From positions 168,451 through 232,450 of the forward strand of contig NZ_FOJN01000006.1 in assembly GCF_900111805.1 (NCBI RefSeq): a DNA stretch of 64,000 nucleotides. Direction: 5' to 3'. The notes under the pieces are model-generated. The model was not told the origin of the DNA and made no database searches. It saw only the letters and a list, made by a program, of their open reading frames with translations. This document shows positions 37,587-46,386 of this stretch, piece after piece. The translations under genes and the position numbers were made by a program. This DNA is from Rhodococcoides kroppenstedtii (GTDB lineage Bacteria > Actinomycetota > Actinomycetes > Mycobacteriales > Mycobacteriaceae). Within the stretch, counting starts at the first letter, position 1. The number at the start of each line of letters is the position of its first letter.

Positions 37587-37979
37587 TCAGCTGTGCTGTC
37601 GCAGGAGCGCGGTGACCGCGCGGCCGAGCTCGAACGGGTCGATGGGGTGCGAGACGATCGCGTCCGCCCGCGACCAGTCCGCCAGCCAGGCGTCCTGCGG
37701 CCGACCGGTGAGGACCAGGAGCGGCGGGCAGACCTCGACCTCGTCGCGCACCTGCTTGGCCAGGCCCATGCCGCCCACCGGGGCCGCCTCACCGTCGAGG
37801 ATCGCGAGGTCCACGGTGCCGGCGTCGAGATGGCGGACCACCATGGGGCCCGTCGCGACGTCGAGATACGTCACGGGCGGCAGGTCGGGATGCGGACGGG
37901 TGCCGAGGGCGGCGTGCACGAGGGCGCGCGTGTCGGCGCGACTGCTGTAGACCAGCACCGTCACCGACTCGTCCGTCAC
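37587..37979 (-). CDS. Receiver-like protein, Rv3143-type
   Basis: 130 residues from the GTG at 37979. The fold follows a response-regulator receiver: 'VTVLVYSSRADTRALVHAAL', then 'VDLAILDGEAAPVGGMGLAKQVRDE' with the phospho-acceptor Asp region, 'PPLLVLTGRPQD' and 'ADAIVSHPIDPFEL'. There is no output domain. M. tuberculosis has a stand-alone receiver, Rv3143, in the same place beside nuo. A longer ATG reading to 38048 would cover the inverted repeat and promoter, so it was not used. A TAGCGT -10 lies 7 bp before the GTG. Confidence 0.75.
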   Translation of the reverse strand: MTDESVTVLVYSSRADTRALVHAALGTRPHPDLPPVTYLDVATGPMVVRHLDAGTVDLAILDGEAAPVGGMGLAKQVRDEVEVCPPLLVLTGRPQDAWLADWSRADAIVSHPIDPFELGRAVTALLRQHS

Positions 37980-37986
37980 CCGCCCG

Positions 37987-37992
37987 ACGCTA
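37987..37992 (-). promoter_or_regulatory. -10 element of the receiver gene (leaderless)
   Basis: TAGCGT on the minus strand, 7 bp before the GTG at 37979. The same TAGCGTCGGGCG string also precedes the acyl-CoA ligase gene (43441-43452), there followed by a normal leader. Confidence 0.5.
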
Positions 37993-38009
37993 GCGGACCG
38001 GCCGGCATT

Positions 38010-38052
38010 TTCGGTGCAGTTCTCCACGCTCACGGGGGATTTCTGCACCGAA
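38010..38052. promoter_or_regulatory. 10-bp inverted repeat between divergent genes
   Basis: TTCGGTGCAG (38010-38019) and CTGCACCGAA (38043-38052) are perfect inverted copies with a 23-bp spacer. They lie between the receiver gene and the DUF5996 gene, in a position to control both. Confidence 0.45.
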
Positions 38053-38071
38053 CCGTGATTGGATTCGTGGT

Positions 38072-38959
38072 GTGACGCACGAATTCTGGCCTGCGCTCGA
38101 GGTGGAGTCCTGGCAGGACACCCGTGACACCCTGCATCTCTGGACGCAGATCGTCGGCAAGGTGCGGATGGCGCTCGCGCCGCCGGTCAATCACTGGTGG
38201 GGCGTCACGCTCTACGTCGACGCCACGGGCTTGACGACGTCGCTGATGCCCTACCGGGACGGCGGCCTCGAGATCCGGTTCGACTTCGTCGAGCACGCCC
38301 TGATCGCCACGACGACGCGCGGCGACACCCGCCGCGTCGATCTGCGGCCCATGTCCGTGGCCGACTTCCATCGAGAGTTCGACGCGATGCTGGGGGCACT
38401 CGACGTCCGGGTGACGTATCTGCCCGTGCCCGTCGAACTGGAGACCGCGATTCCGTTCGCCGACGACACCGTCCACGCGAGTTACGACGCCGAGGCGGCG
38501 CACCGCTTCTGGCGATCCCTGGTCTCCGCGGATCGGGTCTTCTCCCGGTTCCGCGCCGAGTTCGACGGCAAGTCCAGCCCGTCGCACTTCTTCTGGGGTG
38601 CTTTCGATCTGGCGGTCACGCGGTTCTCGGGGCGGCCGGCGCCGACCCATCCCGGCGGCATCCCGAACTGCCCCGACTGGGTGATGCACGAGGCCTACCG
38701 CGCCGAACTTTCCAGCGCCGGCTACTGGCCCGGCGGCGCGTCGGAAGGGGTGTTCTACTCCTACGCCTATCCGCAGCCCGAGGGGTTCGCCGAGGCCGCC
38801 GTGACCCCGGCCGCCGCCCACTGGGACGCGGCGCTGGGCGAGTTCGTCCTGCCCTACGCCGACGTCCGTCGGGCCGAGGATCCCGACGCACTGCTGCTGG
38901 AGTTCCTGCGCAGCACCGCGGCCGTCGCCGCGGATCTCGCCGACTGGCCTCGCTCCTGA
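38072..38959 (+). CDS. DUF5996 family protein
   Basis: 295 residues. 'FWPALEVESWQDTRDTLHLWTQIVGKVRMALAPPVNHWW' at the start and 'SPSHFFWGAFDLAVTRFSGR' in the middle are recognisable features of the DUF5996 family. The function is unknown. The GTG start has no Shine-Dalgarno; TTGGAT 7 bp upstream is a weak -10, so the message is probably leaderless. It faces the GNAT gene tail-to-tail with a 4-bp gap. Confidence 0.8.
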   Translation: MTHEFWPALEVESWQDTRDTLHLWTQIVGKVRMALAPPVNHWWGVTLYVDATGLTTSLMPYRDGGLEIRFDFVEHALIATTTRGDTRRVDLRPMSVADFHREFDAMLGALDVRVTYLPVPVELETAIPFADDTVHASYDAEAAHRFWRSLVSADRVFSRFRAEFDGKSSPSHFFWGAFDLAVTRFSGRPAPTHPGGIPNCPDWVMHEAYRAELSSAGYWPGGASEGVFYSYAYPQPEGFAEAAVTPAAAHWDAALGEFVLPYADVRRAEDPDALLLEFLRSTAAVAADLADWPRS

Positions 38960-38963
38960 CCGG

Positions 38964-39398
38964 TCACGGTCGCGTGAACAGCATGGGCACGTGGTCTATG
39001 CCCGCCTCGAGGTAGTTCTCCCCCGTCCGGACGAACCCCAGGCGCCCGTACCAGCCCTCGAGGTAGGCCTGTGCGGAGATGGCGACGTCGGTTCCCGCGT
39101 GCTCCAGCGCGGCCCGCACCAGGTCGGCCGCGAGACCGCGACCGCGGGCCTGCTGCGCCGTCGCCACGCGGCCGACATGCGCCGGCAGGTCGTCCTGGAG
39201 CAGGCGGAGGGTGGCCAGGACCTCCCCGTTCTCCTCCACCCAGAACAAGGTGGTGGTGTCCTCGAGGTCCCGACCGTCGATCTCCTCCTCGTCCACGATG
39301 CGCTGCTCGTGGACGAACACCTGTGTCCGCAGACGCAGAATGCGGTACAGCACAGCAGGATCGGCGTCCCGGACCGTCGCCCGGCCGATGGGGACCAC
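38964..39398 (-). CDS. GNAT acetyltransferase, ElaA-like
   Basis: 144 residues. 'ILRLRTQVFVHEQRIVDEEEIDGRD' near the start and 'VATAQQARGRGLAADLVRAAL' (acetyl-CoA loop) mark the ElaA branch of GNAT enzymes. The acceptor is unknown. The GTG start is one base after the stop of the 55-codon gene upstream, so the two share a message and probably translation. Confidence 0.85.
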   Translation of the reverse strand: MVPIGRATVRDADPAVLYRILRLRTQVFVHEQRIVDEEEIDGRDLEDTTTLFWVEENGEVLATLRLLQDDLPAHVGRVATAQQARGRGLAADLVRAALEHAGTDVAISAQAYLEGWYGRLGFVRTGENYLEAGIDHVPMLFTRP

Positions 39399-39399
39399 G

Positions 39400-39567
39400 T
39401 CAGTCGGTGCCTTCGCGCGCTTCGGTCTCGGCCACCTCGGGCGCGTTCTCCCGGGTCGCCATGCCGCCGGCGCCGCCCTGGTCCGCCGGACCCGGACGGC
39501 CGCCCTTGGGTTCGGACGACGTGGGCTCGGACGACGCAGTTGAGGAAGAATTCTCGTTCTCGGCCAT
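39400..39567 (-). CDS. Small disordered protein, 55 aa
   Basis: This frame begins 'MAENENSSSTASSEPT' and runs through Gly/Pro/Ala-rich sequence to an acidic end 'REGTD'. It has strong GC3 bias and a TAGCCT -10 element 6 bp before the ATG, and it ends one base before the GNAT start. Position and promoter make it more than chance. It has no domain, and its composition is that of an intrinsically disordered protein. Function unknown; it may mainly serve as a leader cistron. Confidence 0.55.
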   Translation of the reverse strand: MAENENSSSTASSEPTSSEPKGGRPGPADQGGAGGMATRENAPEVAETEAREGTD

Positions 39568-39573
39568 GACGCC

Positions 39574-39579
39574 AGGCTA
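39574..39579 (-). promoter_or_regulatory. -10 element of the small-ORF/GNAT pair (leaderless)
   Basis: TAGCCT on the minus strand, 6 bp before the ATG at 39567. Confidence 0.5.
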
Positions 39580-39587
39580 GTCCGCGC

Positions 39588-40664
39588 TCACGACGCGCCG
39601 GAGAACTCGCCCGTGGCGAGGAACCGGTCGATGCGGTCGTGCTCGGCGGCGAGGTCCCACCCACGCTCGGCCACCCACGCGTCGTCGTAGTAGGTGTGCT
39701 CGTACCGCTCCCCGCCGTCGCAGAGCAGGGTGACGATGCTGCCCCGCTCCCCCGCCGCGCGCATCTCCGAGATCAGGCGGAACGCGCCGATCAGGTTGGT
39801 TCCCGTCGACCCGCCGGCATGGAGTCCGGTGACCCGGCCGAGCATGCGCGCGGCGGCGACCGACGCGGCGTCCGGCACGCGCTCCATCCGTTCGATGACC
39901 GCGGGGACGAACGACGGCTCGACGCGCGGGCGACCGATGCCCTCGATGCGGGATCCGGTGCCGACGACGTCGCGACGGCCGGTGAGCCAGGCGTCGTGGA
40001 AGGCCGAGCCCTCGGGATCGACGACGCAGACGCGCGTCGGGACGCGGCGGTAGCGCACGTACCGGCCGATGGTGGCCGACGTCCCGCCGGTGCCCGCGCC
40101 GACCACGACCCACGAGGGGACGGGGAACCGTTCCAGGGACATCTGATCGAAGATGGAGGCCGCGATGGAGTTGTTCCCGCGCCAGTCGGTGACCACCGAG
40201 GCGTTGGTGAACTGATCGAGGTACAACCAGTTCTCCTGTGCGCCCAGCTCTTCCGCGACGTCGTACACCGCGCCCGAGGACTCGACCAGGCGACAGATGC
40301 CGCCGTACCGCTCGATGAGGGCAATCTTGGCGGGCGAGGTGGACGCCGGCATCACGGCGACGAATTCCAGCCCGATCAGTCGAGCGAAGTAGGCCTCGGA
40401 CACCGCGGTCGAGCCGGACGACGCCTCCACCAGGGTGGTGTCCGGGCCGATGTCGCCGTTGGCGAGCCCGAACAGGAAGAGCGAGCGCGCCAGGCGATGC
40501 TTGAGCGAGCCGGTGGGGTGCACCGACTCGTCCTTGAGGTAGAGGTCGATCCCCCACGACGCGGGCAGGGGGAACGGGTGCAGGTGGGTGTCCGCGCTGC
40601 GGTTGGCGTCGGCCTCGACGATCCGCAGCGCGTTCTCCACCCAGTCACGATCTTCGATGCGCAT
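39588..40664 (-). CDS. cds1: PLP-dependent cysteine desulfhydrase, Cds1-like
   Basis: 358 residues of the fold type II PLP family. '[17 protein letters not shown]' holds the Schiff-base Lys. '[19 protein letters not shown]' is the substrate loop, and '[14 protein letters not shown]' binds the PLP phosphate. The pattern follows M. tuberculosis Rv3684 (Cds1), which splits cysteine to pyruvate, ammonia and H2S, rather than CysK or CysM. The ATG at 40664 has a GACAAT hexamer 7 bp upstream; the ATG at 40673 is the alternative. It is divergent from the type III PKS gene. Confidence 0.85.
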   Translation of the reverse strand: MRIEDRDWVENALRIVEADANRSADTHLHPFPLPASWGIDLYLKDESVHPTGSLKHRLARSLFLFGLANGDIGPDTTLVEASSGSTAVSEAYFARLIGLEFVAVMPASTSPAKIALIERYGGICRLVESSGAVYDVAEELGAQENWLYLDQFTNASVVTDWRGNNSIAASIFDQMSLERFPVPSWVVVGAGTGGTSATIGRYVRYRRVPTRVCVVDPEGSAFHDAWLTGRRDVVGTGSRIEGIGRPRVEPSFVPAVIERMERVPDAASVAAARMLGRVTGLHAGGSTGTNLIGAFRLISEMRAAGERGSIVTLLCDGGERYEHTYYDDAWVAERGWDLAAEHDRIDRFLATGEFSGAS

Positions 40665-40716
40665 GCCCGCCATTGTCGCGGTGGTTGGCGATGCGGTGGG
40701 CGGGAACCCCGGTGGG

Positions 40717-41760
40717 GTGAGTCCCACCACCGCCTACGTCAACGCGATCTCCACCGCGGTACCCGAGTACGACGTGCACGACGACTTCGTCGAGTACGCC
40801 CAGAACTCCTTCGACGAGCGGCGCAAGCATCTGCTCTTCCGTCGGATGGCCGAGCGTGCCCAGATCTCGCACCGGTGGGCGGCGTTCCCGTCCGTCGCGA
40901 GTTTCTACGGCGACGATCCCAATGCCGTCGACACCGAGACGCGCATGATCGAGTTCGAGCGCAGCGCACCGGACCTGGCGGTGCGCGCGGTGGACGGGCT
41001 GGGACTGGGCCCCGCCGCGGCCGACGTCACCCATCTGATCGTGTTGACCTGCACCGGGTTCTATTCCCCCGGTATCGATTTCGAGATCATGCGTCGCTGC
41101 GGCGTCCCGACCACCGTCGAGCGCACCCAGGTGGGCTTCATGGGCTGCTTCGCCGGCATCAACGGTCTCAAGCTGGCGCACCACATCGTCCGGTCCGAGC
41201 CGACCGCGCGTGTCCTGGTGGTCAGTGTGGAGCTGTGCTCGCTGCACATGCAGTCCACGCAGGACCTCGAGACGATGCTCTCGTTCCTCGTGTTCGGCGA
41301 CGGCGCGGCGGCGGTGCTGGTGACGGCCGACGAACAGGGTCTCGCCCTCGAGTCGTTCCAGGCGCTGATGATCGAGGATTCTCGCGAGCTGATCACGTGG
41401 CGGATCGGCGGGATGGGCTTCGACATGGTGTTGTCCGGCAAGGTGCCGGGCTCGCTGTCACGCGCGCTCGACGCACCCACGATGAAGACGGTGCTCGCGG
41501 GCGCGGAGCCGTCGTCGATCGACCTCTGGGCGATCCACCCCGGAGGACGGTCCATTCTCGACGCGGTGGAGGGCGCCCTCGAGCTGACACCGGACCGGTT
41601 GTCGGCGTCCCGGACGGTCCTGGACGACTACGGCAACATGTCCTCGGCCACCGTGCTCTTCGTGCTGAAGGAGATGATGGACCGCGGCGACACCGGGCGG
41701 GGGTGCGCGATGGCGTTCGGTCCCGGCCTCACGGCCGAGACCATGCTCTTCCGAGCTTGA
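40717..41760 (+). CDS. Type III polyketide synthase
   Basis: 347 residues from the GTG at 40717. The Cys-His-Asn triad is complete: Cys144 ('GFMGCFAGI'), His274 ('AIHPGGRSI') and Asn307 ('DDYGNMSSA'). '[12 protein letters not shown]' and the C-terminal '[16 protein letters not shown]' are also typical. The enzyme condenses malonyl-CoA units on an acyl-CoA starter to give pyrones, resorcinols or related phenolics. The neighbouring acyl-CoA ligase, which converges on it 10 bp away, could supply the starter. The start lacks a clear ribosome site; an ATG at 40663 would overlap the cds1 start on the other strand. Confidence 0.88.
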   Translation: MSPTTAYVNAISTAVPEYDVHDDFVEYAQNSFDERRKHLLFRRMAERAQISHRWAAFPSVASFYGDDPNAVDTETRMIEFERSAPDLAVRAVDGLGLGPAAADVTHLIVLTCTGFYSPGIDFEIMRRCGVPTTVERTQVGFMGCFAGINGLKLAHHIVRSEPTARVLVVSVELCSLHMQSTQDLETMLSFLVFGDGAAAVLVTADEQGLALESFQALMIEDSRELITWRIGGMGFDMVLSGKVPGSLSRALDAPTMKTVLAGAEPSSIDLWAIHPGGRSILDAVEGALELTPDRLSASRTVLDDYGNMSSATVLFVLKEMMDRGDTGRGCAMAFGPGLTAETMLFRA

Positions 41761-41770
41761 CGAGTCCCGA

Positions 41771-43408
41771 CTACCGCGCGAACCGCTCCCGCAGCTCCAC
41801 CTTGCGCACCTTGCCGGTCACGGTCATCGGGAACTCGTCGAGCACCTCGACGTACCGCGGAATCTTGTAGTGCGCCAACTTGCCTCGGCAGAACTCCCGC
41901 AGGTCGTCCGCGGTGAGGTTTGCCGCCCCGTCGCGCAGCCGCACGCAGGCCAGCAGCTCCTCGCCGTACTTCGAGTCGGGAATGCCGACCACCTGCGCGT
42001 CGAGGATGTCGGGATGGGTGTAGAGGAACTCCTCGATCTCGCGCGGGTAGATGTTCTCCCCGCCCCGGATCACCATGTCCTTGATGCGCCCGGTGACCGC
42101 GACGTAGCCGTCGTCGTCCATGACGCCGATGTCGCCGGTGTGCATCCATCGCTCGTCGTCGATGGCCTCGGCGGTCTTCTCCGGGTTGTTCCAGTAGCCG
42201 ATCATCACGGAGTAGCCGCGGGTGCACAGCTCGCCCGGCTCGCCGCGCGGCACCGTCTCCCCCGTGACGGGATCGACGATCTTCACCTCGAGGTGCGGGC
42301 CGACGCGGCCGACCGTGGACACCCGCTGCTCGAGGGTGTCGTCGGAGCGAGTCTGCAGGGAGACCGGTGACGTCTCCGTCATTCCGTACGCGATGGACAC
42401 CTCGGTCATCCCGAGGACCTCGATCACCTGCTTCATCACCTCGGTGGGGCACGGCGAGCCGGCCATGATGCCGGTGCGGAGGGTGCCGAGGTCGTAGCCC
42501 GCGGCGGTGCCGCTCTCGTCCTCGGCGGCACTGTCGCCGAGGGCCGCGAGGACGGCGATGAACATGGTCGGCACGCCGTAGAGCGAGGTGCATCGCTCCG
42601 CCGACACGGCCCGCAGCACCGCCGCGGGGTCGAACGACGGGCCCGGAATCACCATGGCCGCACCGTGCGAGGTGCAGGCGAGATTGCCCATCACCATGCC
42701 GAAGCAGTGATAGAACGGCACCGGAATGCAGACGCGATCCTGCTCCGTGTAATGGCAGAGCTCACCGACGAAATAGCCGTTGTTGAGGATGTTCCGGTGG
42801 CTCAGGGTGGCGCCCTTCGGGAACCCGGTGGTGCCCGAGGTGTACTGGATGTTGATCGGGTCGTCCGCTGTCAGCTCGGCCGAGCGGGCCGCCAACGTCT
42901 CCGCCGACACGGCCTCCCCCGCCTGCGCGACCGAGGCCCAGTCGTCGGTGTCCATGAACACCACGCGGCGCAGCTCGGGGCAGTCGCCGCGGACCTCCTC
43001 GATCATCGCGGCGTAGTCACTGGACGCGTGGGCGGTGACGGCCACCAGGATCGACACCTGCGCCTGCGTCAGCACGTACTGCAGCTCTCGCGCGCGGTAG
43101 GCCGGGTTGACGGTGACCAGCACCGCGCCGATCTTGGCGGTGGCGTACTGCAGGATCGTCCACTCGGGCCGGTTGGGTGCCCAGACAGCGACGCGGTCCC
43201 CCACCGCGACCCCGTCGGCCATCAGTCCGCGGGCGACGGCGTCGACGTCGCGACGCAGCTCGTCGTACGTCCAGCGGCGTCCCGACGCGACGTCGATCAG
43301 TGCGTCGTTCGACCCGACGCGGGCGACGGTGCGGTCGAAGTCGTCACCGATCGTGTCGGTGAGCAGCGGTGTGGTGGTCTCACCGGCGGACAGGGACGGC
43401 TCGGGCAC
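41771..43408 (-). CDS. Acyl-CoA synthetase (FadD-type AMP-binding enzyme)
   Basis: 545 residues from the GTG at 43408, chosen for its GGAGG site 5 bp upstream. The AMP-binding loop '[16 protein letters not shown]', '[10 protein letters not shown]', '[18 protein letters not shown]' and '[38 protein letters not shown]' are in order. The C-terminal '[10 protein letters not shown]' carries the Lys for adenylation. It activates a carboxylic acid, probably a medium- or long-chain fatty acid, to its CoA ester. A TAGCGT -10 at 43447-43452 precedes a normal leader. Confidence 0.92.
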   Translation of the reverse strand: MPEPSLSAGETTTPLLTDTIGDDFDRTVARVGSNDALIDVASGRRWTYDELRRDVDAVARGLMADGVAVGDRVAVWAPNRPEWTILQYATAKIGAVLVTVNPAYRARELQYVLTQAQVSILVAVTAHASSDYAAMIEEVRGDCPELRRVVFMDTDDWASVAQAGEAVSAETLAARSAELTADDPINIQYTSGTTGFPKGATLSHRNILNNGYFVGELCHYTEQDRVCIPVPFYHCFGMVMGNLACTSHGAAMVIPGPSFDPAAVLRAVSAERCTSLYGVPTMFIAVLAALGDSAAEDESGTAAGYDLGTLRTGIMAGSPCPTEVMKQVIEVLGMTEVSIAYGMTETSPVSLQTRSDDTLEQRVSTVGRVGPHLEVKIVDPVTGETVPRGEPGELCTRGYSVMIGYWNNPEKTAEAIDDERWMHTGDIGVMDDDGYVAVTGRIKDMVIRGGENIYPREIEEFLYTHPDILDAQVVGIPDSKYGEELLACVRLRDGAANLTADDLREFCRGKLAHYKIPRYVEVLDEFPMTVTGKVRKVELRERFAR

Positions 43409-43525
43409 GGGATCCTCCGGGGTGGGTGGGCGGTCGGTGCGCCCGACGCTAACGCAGCGCACCCCACAGCGGGCCGGTTTCGGTTAATCGTCATTCATCG
43501 AAATGCTCGTCGCGCGCCGGCCGCC

Positions 43526-43531
43526 TAGAGT
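43526..43531 (+). promoter_or_regulatory. -10 element of the APC permease gene (leaderless)
   Basis: TAGAGT, 7 bp before the GTG at 43539. Confidence 0.5.
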
Positions 43532-43538
43532 GACCGCC

Positions 43539-44783
43539 GTGCCGCTCGCGAGACGACTCGGAACGTTCGACGCGGTGGCCATCGGGGTGGGATCGATGAT
43601 CGGGGCGGGGATCTTCGCCGCGCTGGGTCCGGCCGCGGCGGCTGCCGGGTCCTGGTTGCTGCCCGCCCTGGCGGTTGCCGCCGTGGTGGCCTTCTGCAAC
43701 GCGACGTCCACGGCCCAGTTGGCCGCGCAGCATCCGACGTCGGGCGGTGTGTACGCCTACGGCCGGGCCGAACTGGACGACTGGTGGGGGTTCGCCGCGG
43801 GCTGGTGCTTCCTGGTGGGCAAGACCGCGAGCTGCGCCGCGATGGCCTGGACCGTCGGCGCCTACGCCTGGCCCGACCACGCGCGGCCGGTCGCCGTCCT
43901 GGTGGTCGTCGTGGTGACCGCCATCGACCTCGCCGGCATCACGCGCACGGCCTTCGCCACACGCGTCGTGGTGGCGGTGGTGGGCGCCGTCCTGCTGGCC
44001 GCGGTGGTGGCCGGAGCGTCGTCGTCACCCGACCTGGCCGCCGTCGTCCCGACGGGCGGCCCGAGCCCCGCCGGGCTGCTGGGGGCGGCAGGGATTCTGT
44101 TCTTCGCCTTCGCGGGATACGCCCGCATCGCCACCCTCGGTGAGGAGGTGCGTGATCCGGCGCGAACCATCCCGCGGGCCGTCGTGATCGCCTTCGTGGT
44201 CGTGATCATCGCGTACACGGCCGTCGCGGTGACCGTGCTCGGCATTCTCGGGGCCGACGGTGTGGCCGGGTCCCCGGCTCCGCTCGCGGCCGCCGTCGCC
44301 GAGCTCGGCCACCCGGCGCTGGACGCGGCGGTGCGGGGCGCCGCGGTCCTCGCGTCCTCGGGTGCGTTGCTGGCGCTGCTCGCCGGACTCTCCCGGACCA
44401 CCCTGGCCATGGCGCGGGAGGGTGACCTTCCGGCACGGCTGGCGCGCATCGACGACGCGCGATCGACACCGCGGGCGGCCACCCTGGCGATCGCAGCGGT
44501 GATCGTGATTCTCGCGGCGACGGTCGATATTCGCGAGATGATCGGATTCTCGTCGTTCGGGGTGCTGCTCTACTACGCGGTGGCCAATATCGCTGCGGCG
44601 CGGCAACGCGGCACGGCGCGGCGGTATCCCCGCATTCTCCAGGGGGTGGGGCTGCTCGGCTGCGGTGCGCTGGTGGTGACGTTGCCGCCGGCCTCCGTCG
44701 CGACGGGCACGGCCGTGGTCACCCTCGGGCTGATCGGACGCGTCCTCGTTCTGCGGCACCGGCGGAGTCGCCGAGGTTACTGA
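43539..44783 (+). CDS. APC-family amino acid permease
   Basis: 414 residues with about twelve membrane helices. 'VAIGVGSMIGAGIFAALGPAA' in helix 1 is the substrate-binding signature of APC transporters, and 'GAAGILFFAFAGYARIATLGEEVRDPART' matches helix 6 and the following loop. It should import or exchange an amino acid or amine; the substrate is unknown. The GTG start fits the TAGAGT-N7-GTG promoter. The stop overlaps the lsr2 stop region by 7 bp, tail-to-tail. Confidence 0.88.
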   Translation: MPLARRLGTFDAVAIGVGSMIGAGIFAALGPAAAAAGSWLLPALAVAAVVAFCNATSTAQLAAQHPTSGGVYAYGRAELDDWWGFAAGWCFLVGKTASCAAMAWTVGAYAWPDHARPVAVLVVVVVTAIDLAGITRTAFATRVVVAVVGAVLLAAVVAGASSSPDLAAVVPTGGPSPAGLLGAAGILFFAFAGYARIATLGEEVRDPARTIPRAVVIAFVVVIIAYTAVAVTVLGILGADGVAGSPAPLAAAVAELGHPALDAAVRGAAVLASSGALLALLAGLSRTTLAMAREGDLPARLARIDDARSTPRAATLAIAAVIVILAATVDIREMIGFSSFGVLLYYAVANIAAARQRGTARRYPRILQGVGLLGCGALVVTLPPASVATGTAVVTLGLIGRVLVLRHRRSRRGY

Positions 44784-45130
44784 GCCGCGTTGTAGGCCTC
44801 TTCGACGTCGGCGGGAATGCGGCCGCGTGCCGAGACGGTGTATCCGTTCTGGCTCGCCCATTCCCGGATGGCCTTGGTCTGCAACGGATCTCGGGTCGAC
44901 GTGGTGGACGCCGCCTTCTTCGCGCTCGCCTTCTTCGTGCGCCCGTTCAACTTGGTGGCGTAGCCGGTCCAGTAATCGAGCTGCTTCCGGAATTCCTTGG
45001 CATTCTTGGTGCCGAGATCGATTTCGTAATCGACGCCGTCGACGGCGAATCCGATGGTTTCCCCTTTGCCTGATTTGATGGGCGAACCGTCGATGTCGTC
45101 GACCAATTCCACGTAGACCTGCTTCGCCAT
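44777..45130 (-). CDS. lsr2: Lsr2 nucleoid-associated protein
   Basis: 117 residues. The N-terminal part ('MAKQVYVELVDDIDGS', 'TIGFAVDGVDYEIDLGTKNA') is the dimerisation domain, and a Lys/Ala-rich linker (about 65-75) follows. The C-terminal DNA-binding domain has 'IREWASQNGYTVSARGRIPADV', with the RGR hook that enters the AT-rich minor groove. Lsr2 is the H-NS-like silencer of foreign AT-rich DNA in this group; it would be expected to bind the low-GC insert at 7.6-9.2 kb. The ATG at 45130 matches family starts. The 247-bp upstream region holds a TAAACT -10 candidate (45231-45236, minus strand). Confidence 0.95.
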   Translation of the reverse strand: MAKQVYVELVDDIDGSPIKSGKGETIGFAVDGVDYEIDLGTKNAKEFRKQLDYWTGYATKLNGRTKKASAKKAASTTSTRDPLQTKAIREWASQNGYTVSARGRIPADVEEAYNAAQ

Positions 45131-45377
45131 GACGGCCCTTCTGTTCGACGTGATGGAAACTCCCCGACCGAGACCGACCACGACGGGCCGACAGGTCGGA
45201 CGGGTCGGGTGGAATACGGTTCCGACCCGGAGTTTATCCATGCTGCCCGGAACAATGCGAGAGCGGGTTTGTCGTCGGCGATTCGGGGGCGTCGGAACCG
45301 AGCGGTAGGTCCGGGGAACAACGGAGACACCCCCGCGGTTGCAACCCCGAGAAGTCGCTATCGAAAGGTGTATCGCC

Positions 45378-46370
45378 GTGGTCGTGTCGCTGTCCGTTCT
45401 GGATCTCGCCCATATCGCCGAGGGCCGCACGGCCGCCGACAGTTTCGCGGCCAGCGTGGCGCTGGCGCAGGCGGCGGAGGAATCGGGTTATCGCCGGGTC
45501 TGGTACGCCGAGCACCACAACATGCCCTCGATCGCCTCGTCGGCGACGTCGGTGGTCATCGCACACGTCGCCGCGCACACGTCGACCATCCGCCTGGGCG
45601 CCGGCGGTGTGATGCTGCCGAATCATTCCCCGCTGACCATCGCCGAGCAGTTCGGGACTCTGGAGACCCTGCATCCGGGCCGCATCGACCTCGGTCTCGG
45701 CCGCGCACCGGGATCGGACCAGAACACCATGCGGGCGTTGCGCCGGGATCCCTCGTCGGCCGACACCTTCCCGCAGGACGTCATCGAACTCCAGGCGTAC
45801 CTCGCGGGCACGAGCCGGGTCCCGGGCGTCGCGGCCGTCCCCGGAGCCGGGACGAACGTCCCCCTCTACATCCTCGGCTCGTCGTTGTTCGGCGCGCAGC
45901 TCGCGGCTCACCTCGGCCTCCCCTACGCCAACGCGTCGCACTTCGCCCCGGATTCTCTGGGCGAGGCCGTCTCGGTGTACCGGGAGACGTTCCGCCCGTC
46001 GGCGAGCCTGGCCGAGCCCTACGTCATCGCCGGCGTCAACGCCGTGGTCTCCGAGAGCGCCGCGCGGGCCCACGAGTTGCTCGAGCAGGGCATCCGCCGA
46101 CGCGTGGTGCAGATGGTCGGCCGCGGGCAGACCTTCACGCCGGAGGAGGTCGACCTCATCATGGACTCGCCGGCCGGGCGGCAGATCCAGGGGATGACCA
46201 AGTTCACCGCCGTCGGTACGCCGGCCGAGGCGTCGAGCTACATCACGCAGTTCGCGGACCGCTACGGAGTGGACGAGGTCATCGTGGCCAGCGGCATCGA
46301 CGACACCGAGGAGCGTCTCGCCTCGTACCGCCTGCTCGCGCAGGAGCATCTGCACGCCGCAGTGGCCTGA
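45378..46370 (+). CDS. LLM-class flavin-dependent oxidoreductase (MsnO8/YhbW-like)
   Basis: 330 residues of the luciferase-like TIM-barrel fold. '[48 protein letters not shown]' near the start and '[17 protein letters not shown]' are hallmarks of the MsnO8-type group. It uses reduced FMN from a partner reductase and oxygen; the substrate is unknown. The GTG at 45378 has AAAGGTG 7 bp upstream. A GACCCGGGTC palindrome follows the stop, before the convergent sigma factor gene. Confidence 0.85.
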   Translation: MVVSLSVLDLAHIAEGRTAADSFAASVALAQAAEESGYRRVWYAEHHNMPSIASSATSVVIAHVAAHTSTIRLGAGGVMLPNHSPLTIAEQFGTLETLHPGRIDLGLGRAPGSDQNTMRALRRDPSSADTFPQDVIELQAYLAGTSRVPGVAAVPGAGTNVPLYILGSSLFGAQLAAHLGLPYANASHFAPDSLGEAVSVYRETFRPSASLAEPYVIAGVNAVVSESAARAHELLEQGIRRRVVQMVGRGQTFTPEEVDLIMDSPAGRQIQGMTKFTAVGTPAEASSYITQFADRYGVDEVIVASGIDDTEERLASYRLLAQEHLHAAVA

Positions 46371-46386
46371 GACCCGGGTCCAACGG

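Noticed and set aside
37980..38048. N-terminal extension of the receiver-like protein to an ATG at 38048
   Set aside because: It would cover the TAGCGT -10 box and one arm of the inverted repeat, and receiver domains start at the GTG-coded segment.
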